NCBI GenBank assembly: GCA_036186865.1
Contig: AP025048.1
Coordinates: 32,290,852-32,354,851 of the forward strand
DNA: 64,000 bases
Origin: Eustoma russellianum
Taxonomy: Eukaryota; Streptophyta; Magnoliopsida; Gentianales; Gentianaceae
Direction of reading: 5' to 3'
Part shown: in pieces, positions 1-9,944 of the stretch
Position numbering within the stretch: position 1 is the stretch's first letter
Layout: every line of letters starts with the position of its first letter
Made by a program: the position numbers and the translations under genes
The notes under the pieces: model-generated
Database searches by the model: none
The model's input: only the letters and a program-made list of their open reading frames with translations
What the model was told of the DNA's origin: nothing

Positions 1-1101
1 TTGAAACTAGGTGATCGCAACACATCTTATTATCATCACAAAGCCTCCTTCAGAAAACAAAGTAACACTATCTACCGCATTAAAACCGAAGATGGCATGT
101 TGCTTACTGATGCAAAGTCTATACAATTGCGCGCTCAAGCATTCTTTCAATCTCTCTACACTTCCCAGCCTTCTGACCCTAGTCCACTATCCTAGTTACA
201 CATCCCTAAACTCGAACCCTTAGCTATCTCCATCCTAACAACTCCTTTCACAGAGCAAGAGGTAAGTAAAACATTGAAGCAGATGCCGGGATGCAAATCA
301 CCCTGTCCTGACGGTATGCATACAGTCTTCCTTCAAAAACACAGGCACATTTTAGGTCCTCAGGTTATGAACATATGTATCTCTTTTCTTAATTATGGCA
401 GTAGTATTAGAGACCGAAATGACACTTATCTAGTACTCATTAAGGAGAAAAAAGAACACATATCCCTAGCAGACTTCCGTCCAATTGCACTTTGCAATTC
501 TGTGTATAAACTGATTTCTAGCACTATAGCTAACGTTTAAAACTTGTGCTGAATACAATCATTTCACCCTCTCAAAGTGCATTCGTCAAAGATAGGTTGA
601 TAACTGACAATATTATAACTGCGTTCGAAGCATTTCATGGTCTTCAAACAGGTGCAGCAGGGTTGCTCAAAACATCTTGCCCTCAAACTGGATATGATGA
701 AGGCTTTCGACAGGGTAGAATGGACATATCTTCATGCTATGCTAGATTAGATGGGTTTTCCGATCAATTTTTGCAGCCTTATCATGCATTATGTCACTTC
801 GACTTCGTATAAGGTTCTATTGAATGGGTCCCTACTGAATCTATCATGCCATCTTGAGGAATTCGACAAGGGGACCCAACCTTCCCTTTTCTTTTCATTC
901 TCTGTGCAGAAGGCTTCTCAGCGCTCATGTGGCATGCGGCTCAGACGAGAAGCATCGAAGGTGTGCGCTTTGGTCGACAAGGTCCTTCACTCAATCACCT
1001 CCTCTTCGCAGACGACAGTCTTATATTTTCCCATGCATCCGCCCATGTGCCCAGGATATTCTTTCTATCTTGCATTCCTATGAAGCCATGTCTAGACAAA
1101 A
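1..1101 (+). pseudogene. LINE-A reverse transcriptase, N-terminal and palm region (degenerate)
   Basis: Translated pieces in shifting frames give the hallmark order of a plant LINE RT: LGDRNTSYYH at the start, then GCKSPCPDG and DFRPIALCNSVYKLIS (274-540), SQSAFVKDRLITDNI (546-650), an AFDRVEW-like first catalytic box near 700-720, RGIRQGDP-like residues near 855-880, and an FADDSLIF catalytic box near 1005-1030. At least three frame changes and stops at 193-195 and 538-540 separate these, so no functional protein can be made. The segment ends at the CAAAA duplicated by LARD-1 and continues at 9063. The open left edge means the true start is not visible. Confidence 0.9.
1097..1101. repeat. 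Target-site duplication of LARD-1, left copy
   Basis: CAAAA immediately precedes the first base of LARD-1 (TG at 1102) and is repeated exactly at 9063-9067 after its last base. Confidence 0.9.
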
Positions 1102-1920
1102 TGTAGCGTCCCGCTCCCGAACCCTAACATCGGAAACAGTACACCCGCCGTAGTCTACTAAGAGAACTACAAAGCGTCGATACACTTCATTTACATGTCA
1201 TCACAATAACTTAAATCGATGTCAGCGGAAGTCATAACTAAGAATCCCCGATAAAATAATCTTCATCATTAATACAATGTCTAAGAATTTCTAAATCACT
1301 ACAATAGTCAAATGTATGTAAACACTAATCTCAAAAATACATAAACCTCGAATATCGAAACAACTGTCTCAACAATCCTCGTCTGAATATCCTTAGTCTA
1401 GAAATCTCCCGTCTCGATCTTCACGGTATGCTAACTCCTGTGTAAGCGTACCCAACTTCATCCACCTGCAAAACTGGTGAGTGGTGGTGTGAGCCAAATC
1501 AACGGGCTCAGTAAGCAACCTATCTATACCCATTATGGAAATCATGCATGCAGAGACAATCACAGATAACATTTACAAATCAACATACATATCTCTATTT
1601 ACTCAATTAAATTCACTCCAATATCTTTAATAACAGACACATCGAGAATAGTCAAACAAGATCCATCATTCAATCTACATTACTGTGATGCATGCACTTC
1701 TCAAATACGACATACACAACAAACAAATAATCACATAAACAAAGAAGAGAACAATACATGCCAATGGACTAAATAAACTGCGGAAAGTAAGTCACTCCAC
1801 ATAATGATGCGCAACTTCATGATGCATGTCTTTCTCTACGTGTCACACGCAACAACAGTCATGTCACGCACGATGCTCATATCTCTACCGTGCAATGCAT
1901 GAACCTCAAGGTGATCCTAC

Positions 1921-2090
1921 CACACGCCTCGTCAGGCCACACGCCCCGTCGGGCCACACGCCTCGTAGGGCCACACGCCTCGTAGGGCAACACGCCTCGT
2001 AGGGCAACACGCCTCGTAGGGCCACACGCCTCATAGGGCCACACGTCCCGTAGGACCACACGCCTCATAGGGCCACACGGCACATAGGCC
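1921..2090. repeat. 17-bp tandem array, unit like CACACGCCTCGTAGGGC
   Basis: About ten imperfect units of 17 bp lie head to tail. Variants swap CGTAGGG, CGTCAGG, CGTCGGG and CATAGGG. The array is much more GC-rich than the surrounding LTR. The right LTR carries the same array at 7319-7488, and the diverged LTR-A and LTR-B carry only about three units (about 56190-56250 and 63080-63140). Confidence 0.9.
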
Positions 2091-2263
2091 AATGCAATGC
2101 TCGTGCCATGAATGCAAATGCATAACCATACGTAATCCGGTATATCCATACTCATATATATGCTCGCGCCCATACACGTGCATATATACATGCATGTATA
2201 CCCTCACACATCCATATACATATATACAACGAACAGTACACTTACGCATGATAAACATTATTG

Positions 2264-2410
2264 CATAGATAGACCACTTATCGCTAATGCATGACAATAT
2301 AAGAGCACAAATAGATCACTTACTCTGACGCATGACAGTATAACGAACACAGATAGACCACTTACCTCTGATGCATGACAACATAACAAGCATAGATAGA
2401 CCACTTACCT
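2264..2410. repeat. About 40-48 bp tandem array, about 4 units
   Basis: Units begin AGATAGACCACTTAC or a close variant and contain GCATGACA followed by ATA or ACA. The same array is at about 7664-7810 in the right LTR. Confidence 0.8.
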
Positions 2411-3667
2411 GACCACAAGCCCTGTATATTGCTTATAACCGCCACGGCTCAGCTACCTTGTGCCGCAGTAGCGACCAGTCTCTGCCATGTTTGTTTGGAA
2501 CCAAACCTAGGTTAACGATGTATTTCCTATACAACAACATCTCCATATCACACACATACATATCACGGCACACGCATTCTTTTATTTCGGCCATCTTTTT
2601 TTTTTTAACCAACGGTCAGTTTCAAAATGTCATATTCAAATTAACTTTTGCAAAATTGGCATACATATCTTATGCACTCCTATATTCAAGCATAAATACA
2701 TATATATGTTACACAATTTACAACATTATAGACATGCATATAAACCCACGGCCAGAAAGTGACCTTTAATTAAATTCAACTTCTTAATTTATATCTCACA
2801 TGCTGGAGGCCACACTTTCTTCCAACTCTATATTTTTGTATTCGGCCCCTGTTGTTTTTTTTTCTTTTACAATGCTATACACATACACCTTCAGCAACCG
2901 TAATACCACATCGGTTGCTTACTAAGTTAATAGTGCATCCAGAGAATAGAATTCAGATTTGGAGGATATGTCATGAATTGCAGTAACATTTACCATACAC
3001 ACCGATGAACAATAATGATACAAGTATGAAACTGCCTGACAATATAAAATAAAATAATGACTAATAATATGCATATATTTATATATAATGCACGTCACTC
3101 ATACATATCCCTAAAGCACAGCATGCATACACTTATATATAACTTGTACCATTTCCAACCGTGGCCGAATGTCCACTGCCTCTTATATATATATATGCAC
3201 ACACATACGGCGCACACACAACATATATAACCATGTATACAAGCATATATATACTAACACATGATCCGAATTTAATATAAAAACATAAACATAAGTATTT
3301 ATAAAATGCATAGTAAATACACCAAAGTTACTTACATTGCTTGGATATACTATACCGTAATTGGAATCAGGGTTGGATTTGGACCGAACTTCTTCCTTGT
3401 TTTCTTTCTTTCTTTTCTTCTCTCTTTCTTTCTTTTTCTTTCCCCTCCTATCTCTCTCGGTTGTGCTGTAGTTTTTTTCAAAACAAATTTTGTTGGCTGA
3501 ATGGCTTAAATAAAGGAAGAATGTGATAGGTTTCTTTATGGGGAAGTTAAAGGGATTAATTGTAGGGGATTAATGAAGGGGTTTAGGATAAGGGTGGAGT
3601 TATGAAAAGTTATTATTATTATTTTTTTATTTTATTTCTTCTAGTTTAATTAACCAGGTATAACAGT

Positions 3668-3679
3668 CTACCCCCCTTA
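3668..3679 (-). promoter_or_regulatory. Polypurine tract of LARD-1
   Basis: On the minus strand this reads AAGGGGGGTAGA directly before the LTR start TGTTATACC. It is the expected primer for plus-strand DNA synthesis and fixes the element orientation. Confidence 0.85.
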
Positions 3680-5929
3680 CAATAAGTTTCGTCCTCGAAA
3701 CTTGTGTATGGCGTAATGAATGACTCAATATGGTTCTACTTGATCCATTCACCTAGATAATGACCGTACTAAATATGCATTGCGTATTCTGAGATGTTAA
3801 CCATTGTACTTTCTCAACTTAAGACTGAGTCTTCACAATCATTTCTTGTATACTGACAAGGAAATTTCTAAGTCTATTGTTCTCTGCTTATTTAATTTCA
3901 TAACCTATCTTTTAAAATTCTAAAATCAAACTTAGGGTCTTGTCTTCATACTGAGTTCTATATCCCAATCATCAGTCGATATCGTACTTGTATTTGCGGT
4001 CATCAGCAAACCTCTAAAATCAGTTCTTATGTGTACTATAACTTTTAGCTTAATTCTCTATAATTGCAACTCATAAACTTTCACTAATACCTCTTGACGT
4101 GTATCATCCAACTTATTGCAATCTACGATTCTAAATTCTTAACTCATCATACATGATTCATCTCCTAGTTACGTGACCATCCAAAGTATCCATCAAGTCC
4201 TCCGATGTATTAATCGTTACACTTCATAAATATAGAATCAATTCCTCAACAATTCTTATATACTTATGAACCATTTCTATGATCATGTCCTTATTTTTTT
4301 AGAAATATCATTAATAGCCTATTATACGAATGTACGTGTATGGACATGGTTTTCTTTAAGACACAAGTAGCTTACATAGCTATAATTTGGAATTTAGCTT
4401 TAACTGTTTGAAATAATATACCTTCTAATTTTATAAACACAAACTGAAAGTATCATATATTTGCTTTCGCAAAGCGCTATCTCAAATGACAACTTATAAA
4501 ACAATGATATAACTAGTTTGAAAAAGTATTACGGTTAAAACCATTTCAAAATAATTGAGACACATCAATAGGAAAACTTTTTTTTTACAAAACGATTTGA
4601 ACGCGATGTCTTTTTCTTTCCAATGAAATATATATTTTGAAAGTTATGTTTTGTCTTGTAAAATACAATAATTGAAAAGTAAGTAAATATAAAGTTTCAT
4701 AAAAGAATTTGGATAAAATACATCTCTTTCCAAAAAAAAAGTATATATATTTTGAAACTATTTTTGCTTCACAAAATTTAATAAGTTCATCGCAAGCAGT
4801 TAAATAACTTCAAAAACATTTAATCGGTAAAGTGCTGGCAATGTCGATAGTCGACAAAGAAAACTATTTTAGTAAAACACTTATTGCTAAACGAAAATTG
4901 GAGAAATATAAGAGATATATAAATATATCATTGTCCAGAAATATCAATATTTGAAATATATCAGTTTTATCTGGGTAGTCGAAATCCCATTAGGTGGCTA
5001 TACGAATTCGGAAAAGAATATAGCCTTGTAAGGTAATAGACTATATAGAAGAGTGAAAGTAGTTGAAATATTTTGAAGCAAAAAAACTTTGAAATGCCTT
5101 CAAAAGACATCTTGGTGTACTTGCTTATAAGAAGACGTTTAACTACCTGAAAAATAATAGTCCAATACTTCGTATAATTTTTTTTTAAGTCACCCCTTAA
5201 TGTCAATGAAAAATCCACCTATGTACCGTTTCTTATAAATATTTAACTTGAGTTGTCCAATCCTAGCATGACACCCTAAGTATTGATCGACTTAGCGCAT
5301 TCTAATTCACTATACTTCTGCGCGCCACACTGATACATCGTACATCTTTACTTGGTTATTTCAACCGCTGATTCTAATTTAGTTAGGTCTCACCTGAAAA
5401 GTAACCACTACTTGTCTATACTTATTCTATTTCAATTCAAGCCTACTCGATACATTAATACTTACGTGTTTTTAGGAATCCAAATTTAACACTTTGTTAT
5501 TCCACTGTACTTATTTGTAATGCTCGCTTATCACTACCAATCAATATCCCTAATAGGACTAATATCTTCGGCTTATTTGATACTCTAAAATTCAACATCT
5601 TGATCATAACTATAAACCCCTTTGTACGGTATTCTTTGCTACACTCTACTGATCATAATGCTTATAAATTGTTACTTAGTCTCTATCATTCTATTATAAC
5701 TCACTTTTTAGTGTTATGATCTCAACTTAGACCTAGTCATGCTCTGACACTACTATCGAGATATAGGCGTGAACACGCTTCAGTTATCATAACGGTATCG
5801 GGTTTGCAGTGGTTGGAGCTAAGGAATTGATGAATGGTTATAATCAACCCTCAAAAAAAGACAAATAATCCAGAGACGTATAGAGTGCCCTAGGTATACG
5901 TGGGTATATCCCATATTTGATCATCACTT

Positions 5930-6460
5930 AGGTCTGATGTCAGGACTTATTTCAAGAATCGATACTTGGTATCATCATTTCTTCCGTCTCAAATCATTAC
6001 GTATTTCTAAGTTCAATGCTTAGAATATAATCATAGCTTATGACTAAGATCAGTATTTATGTTCAAATCATCGCCTGACGTTCAGATCACCACTTAATTT
6101 CTAAAGTCCATATTTAATATCGTTAATCCGCAAGTCTAAAATCATAACTTACGGGAATGGTCATCATCTTAACGTCTAAAATCACGTCTTATTTTCAAAT
6201 CATACTTCGTATATAATCAGGGGTTATGTCTAAAATTAATGCTTGACTTGAAGATCAGCTCCTAATCAAGCTCGTCGCTTATGTCTAAAATCGTGACTTA
6301 TAGTAAGATCATCTCTTAATTTCTAAGGTCATGTTCTATTTCCAATAACATGCCCAACATATAATCATTGCTTGCGATTAAAAAAAATCGATACTTATTT
6401 CTAATATCATGACTTAAGGGCAAAATCGTGACTTAATTTCTAAGATCATAGCCTAAATTT
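5930..6460 (-). repeat. Degenerate ~20-25 bp repeats near the LARD-1 primer-binding site
   Basis: The phrase TCTAA(A/G)ATCATGACTTA and close variants recurs more than fifteen times with irregular spacing. Similar phrases occur at 51420-51740 in LARD-2 and 55255-55360 beside LTR-A, so this is a family property. Confidence 0.7.
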
Positions 6461-6487
6461 ATGCTTCCGCCATGGATCTAAAGCCAT

Positions 6488-6499
6488 GCTCTGATACCA
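6488..6499 (-). promoter_or_regulatory. Primer-binding site of LARD-1 (tRNA-iMet type)
   Basis: On the minus strand TGGTATCAGAGC lies two bases inside the 5' LTR end. It is complementary to the 3' end of plant initiator tRNA-Met and primes minus-strand synthesis. Confidence 0.92.
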
Positions 6500-6501
6500 A
6501 C

Positions 6502-9062
6502 TGTAGCGTCCCGCTCCCGAACCCTAACATCGGAAACAGTGCACCCGCCGTAGTCTACTAAGAGAACTACAAAGCGTCGATACACTTCATTTACATGTCA
6601 TCACAATAACTTAAATCGATGTCAGCGGAAGTCATAACTAAGAATCCCCGATAAATAATCTTCATCATTAATACAATGTCTAAGAATTTCTAAATCACTA
6701 CAATAGTCAAATGTATGTAAACACTAATCTCAAAAATACATAAACCTCGAATATCGAAACAACTGTCTCAACAATCCTCGTCTGAATATCCTTAGTCTAG
6801 AAATCTCCCGTCTCGATCTTCACGGTATGCTAACTCCTGTGTAAGCGTACCCAACTTCATCCACCTGCAAAACTGGTGAGTGGTGGTGTGAGCCAAATCA
6901 ACGGGCTCAGTAAGCAACCTATCTATACCCATTATGGAAATCATGCATGCAGAGACAATCACAGATAACATTTACAAATCAACATACATATCTCTATTTA
7001 CTCAATTAAATTCACTCCAATATCTTTAATACAGACACATCGAGAATAGTCAAACAAGATCCATCATTCAATCTACATTACTGTGATGCATGCACTTCTC
7101 AAATACGACATACACAACAAACAAATAATCACATAAACAAAGAAGAGAACAATACATGCCAATGGACTAAATAAACTGCGGAAAGTAAGTCACTCCACAT
7201 AATGATGCGCAACTTCATGATGCATGTCTTTCTCTACGTGTCACACGCAACAACAGTCATGTCACGCACGATGCTCATATCTCTACCGTGCAATGCATGA
7301 ACCTCGAGGTGATCCTACCACACGCCTCGTCAGGTCACACGTCCCGTCGGGCCACACGCCTCGTAGGGCCACACGCCTCGTAGGGCAACACGCCTCGTAG
7401 GGCAACACGCCTCGTAGGGCCACACGCCTCATAGGGCCACACGTCCCGTAGGACCACACGCCTCATAGGGCCACACGGCACATAGGCCAATGCAATGCTC
7501 GTGCCATGAATGCAAATGCATAACCATACGTAATCCGGTATATCCATACTCATATATATGCTCGCGCCCATACACGTGCATATATACATGCATGTATACC
7601 CTCACACATCCATATACATATATACAACGAACAGTACACTTACGCATGATAAACATTATTGCATAGATAGACCACTTATCGCTAATGCATGACAATATAA
7701 GAGCACAAATAGATCACTTACTCTGACGCATGACAGTATAACGAACACAGATAGACCACTTACCTCTGATGCATGACAACATAACAAGCATAGATAGACC
7801 ACTTACCTGACCACAAGCCCTGTATATTGCTTATAACCGCCACGGCTCAGCTACCTTGTGCCGCAGTAGCGACCAGTCTCTGCCATGTTTGTTTGGAACC
7901 AAACCTAGGTTAACGATGTATTTCCTATACAACAACATCTCCATATCACATACATACATATCACGGCACACGCATTCTTTTATTTCGGCCATCTTTTTTT
8001 TTAAACCAACGGCCAGTTTCAAAATGTCATATTCAAATTAACTTTTGCAAAATTGGCATACATATCTTATGCACTCCTATATTCAAGCATAAATACATAT
8101 ATATGTTACACAATTTACAACATTATAGACATGCATATAAACCCACGGCCAGAAAGTGACCTTTAATTAAATTCAACTTCTTAATTTATATCTCACATGC
8201 TGGAGGCCACACTTTCTTCCAACTCTATATTTTTGTATTCGGCCCCTGTTGTTTTTTTTTTCTTTACAATGCTATACACATACACCTTCAGCAACCGTAA
8301 TACCACATCGGTTGCTTACTAAGTTAATAGTGCATCCAGAGAATAGAATTCAGATTTGGAGGATATGTCATGAATTGCAGTAACATTTACCATACACACC
8401 GATGAACAATAATGATACAAGTATGAAACTGCCTGACAATATAAAATAAAATAATGACTAATAATATGCATATATTTATATATAATGCACGTCACTCATA
8501 CATATCCCTAAAGCACAGCATGCATACACTTATATATAACTTGTACCATTTCCAACCGTGGCCGAATGTCCACTGCCTCTTATATATATATATGCACACA
8601 CATACGGCGCACACACAACATATATAACCATGTATACAAGCATATATATACTAACACATGATCCGAATTTAATATAAAAACATAAACATAAGTATTTATA
8701 AAATGCATAGTAAATACACCAAAGTTACTTACATTGCTTGGATATACTATACCGTAATTGGAATCAGGGTTGGATTTGGACCGAACTTCTTCCTTGTTTT
8801 CTTTCTTTCTTTTCTCCTCTCTTTCTTTCTTTTTCTTTCCCCTCCTATCTCTCTCGGTTGTGCTGTAGTTTTTTTCAAAACAAATTTTGTTGGCTGAATG
8901 GCTTAAATAAAGGAAGAATGTGATAGGTTTCTTTATGGGGAAGTTAAAGGGATTAATTGTAGGGGATTAATGAAGGGGTTTAGGATAAGGGTGGAGTTAT
9001 GAAAAGTTATTATTATTATTTTTTTATTTTATTTCTTCTAGTTTAATTAACCAGGTATAACA
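6502..9062 (-). repeat. LARD-1 5' LTR (right copy)
   Basis: It is a near-identical copy of 1102-3665, starting TGTAGCG and ending GGTATAACA on the plus strand. It includes the 17-bp array (7319-7488) and the longer-period array (about 7664-7810). On the minus strand this is the promoter-bearing copy. I could not pick one TATA box with confidence because the region is full of TATATA. Confidence 0.93.
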
Positions 9063-9258
9063 CAAAAATCTTGCAAAATCATTTTTGTTCTTTAGGAAAG
9101 CACTGCCTCAGGATATACGAAGTTCTTTACAAGCGATACTTAATGTAAAGCTCGGTGACCCATGGGGCAGTTACTTGGGAGTTCCATTTCAGTTGGGCAA
9201 AGGAAAGAAATCGTACTTTTGCAGCATAACGGACAAAGTGTGGAAAAAACGAGTGGTT
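9063..9258 (+). pseudogene. LINE-A middle fragment (RT C-terminal part)
   Basis: After the CAAAA duplication (9063-9067), the plus strand translates to plant LINE residues including GSYLGVPFQLGKGKK and a SITDKVWKK-like stretch. In this family these precede the GWKERLLSxAGKEVLIK block, which is found directly after copia-1 at 15025-15090. The piece therefore joins the two larger LINE-A parts. Confidence 0.88.
9254..9258. repeat. Target-site duplication of copia-1, left copy
   Basis: TGGTT before the element is repeated exactly at 15025-15029. Confidence 0.9.
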
Positions 9259-9425
9259 TGTTAATGATATAGTTGAAGATAAGAAGAAGAAAAGGCCTAT
9301 GTTATAATTTGTCTTGGCATGGTCATGGCTTGGATGGCATGGTAAGGATGGTGCGTGTGTCCCGGCACGCATTGGCACGGTGGGCATACGATGGTGCATG
9401 TAGGCTTGGCGTGCTTGGGATGATT

Positions 9426-9525
9426 AGCGTGGTTGGCACGATGGCACGTTTGGCACGGTGGCACGCTTGGCACGTTGGCACGCTTGGCATGGTGGCACGC
9501 TGGTTACATGTTAAATTTGGCACGG
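9426..9525. repeat. GGCACG-rich degenerate tandem stretch in the copia-1 LTR
   Basis: The motif TGGCACG(C/T)TTGGCACG(G/T)TGG repeats irregularly and is GC-rich against an AT-rich background. The same stretch recurs at about 14610-14705 in the 3' LTR. Confidence 0.7.
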
Positions 9526-9637
9526 GTGTTGCATGCTGATGTGTCTGGTAGCTCTGCTGCGTGTACCTCAGCTTCAATACTAGACGGAATCTTCTCCCAC
9601 AAGCTAGCTTAGGTTTCTAGATTGTTCCCTACACTAG

Positions 9638-9645
9638 TATAAATA
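9638..9645 (+). promoter_or_regulatory. Putative TATA box of the copia-1 5' LTR
   Basis: TATAAATA lies about 200 bp before the LTR end, the usual place for the U3 promoter. The 3' LTR carries it at 14820-14827. Confidence 0.65.
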
Positions 9646-9842
9646 GTATGTTGTTTGTAGCACAAGAAGGTGAATGAATATTACAAAAATTCGGTTTATA
9701 CTTCTCCTTCTTCTTCTTCTTCTTCTTTGAGCTGAGGCTTTTAATTTTGATGCCTTAATGCGCTTTTGTTCTCTTCTTGGAATCACTCTTATACATTGAT
9801 GTATTTGTTCGTTAGTTTTTGAATTCCATACGAATTTTGACA

Positions 9843-9854
9843 TGGTATCAGAGC
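9843..9854 (+). promoter_or_regulatory. Primer-binding site of copia-1
   Basis: TGGTATCAGAGC follows the LTR end with no spacer and is complementary to the 3' end of initiator tRNA-Met. Confidence 0.95.
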
Positions 9855-9944
9855 CATGACATTTCGTTATTGATTCATTGATTGATCTTCATCGAATTCT
9901 ACATCACCTCATTCTTTCTTTTCGTAAATCATTTTAATTGAAGT

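Larger units (their letters stand above)
1102..3665 (-). repeat. LARD-1 3' LTR (left copy)
   Basis: The copy runs TGTAGCGTCCC ... GGTATAACA on the plus strand and matches 6502-9062 almost base for base. It is AT-rich, with a GC-rich 17-bp tandem array at 1921-2090 and a roughly 48-bp tandem array at 2264-2410. Short minus-strand reading frames over these arrays are by-products of the repeats, not genes. Confidence 0.93.
3666..6501 (-). other. LARD-1 interior, non-coding
   Basis: The 2.8 kb between the LTRs has no ORF resembling gag or pol on either strand. The only trace of coding ancestry is beside the polypurine tract: read on the minus strand, 3680-3705 contains CGAGGACGAAACTT, which resembles the end of pol in plant Ty3/gypsy elements. 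Stretch 5930-6460 is built of degenerate short repeats of the type TCTAAAATCATGACTTA. A diverged relative of this interior is at 48827-51780. Confidence 0.75.
1102..9062 (-). mobile_element. LARD-1: large non-autonomous LTR retrotransposon (7.96 kb)
   Basis: Two direct repeats of 2564 bp (1102-3665) and 2561 bp (6502-9062) flank a 2.8-kb interior. Both begin TG and end CA, and a 5-bp duplication CAAAA flanks the whole. Orientation is minus: next to the right LTR is a minus-strand primer-binding site TGGTATCAGAGC (6488-6499), and next to the left LTR a minus-strand polypurine tract (3668-3679). The interior has no retrotransposon ORF, so the element fits the LARD class (long LTRs, non-coding interior) and must use proteins in trans. 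By eye the LTRs differ by roughly a dozen substitutions and a few 1-2 bp indels (about 99.5% identity), so the insertion is recent. The partner family is probably Ty3/gypsy, inferred from the pol-end-like motif beside the polypurine tract. Confidence 0.9.
9259..9842 (+). repeat. copia-1 5' LTR
   Basis: Starts TGTTAATGATATAG and ends TTTTGACA. It contains a stretch rich in TTGGCACG(A/G)TGGCACG repeats (about 9426-9500), a TATA box at 9638-9645 and a CTT microsatellite at about 9704-9728. Confidence 0.95.

Noticed and set aside
1921..2090. A CRISPR-like array of short repeats
   Set aside because: The 17-bp units are directly head to tail with no unique spacers, lie inside a plant LTR and are duplicated in the other LTR.
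1877..2297. Minus-strand reading frames over the LARD-1 LTR arrays (also 7335-7695)
   Set aside because: They consist of translated tandem repeats and TA-rich sequence. There is no family signature, and the same frames vary between the two LTRs.
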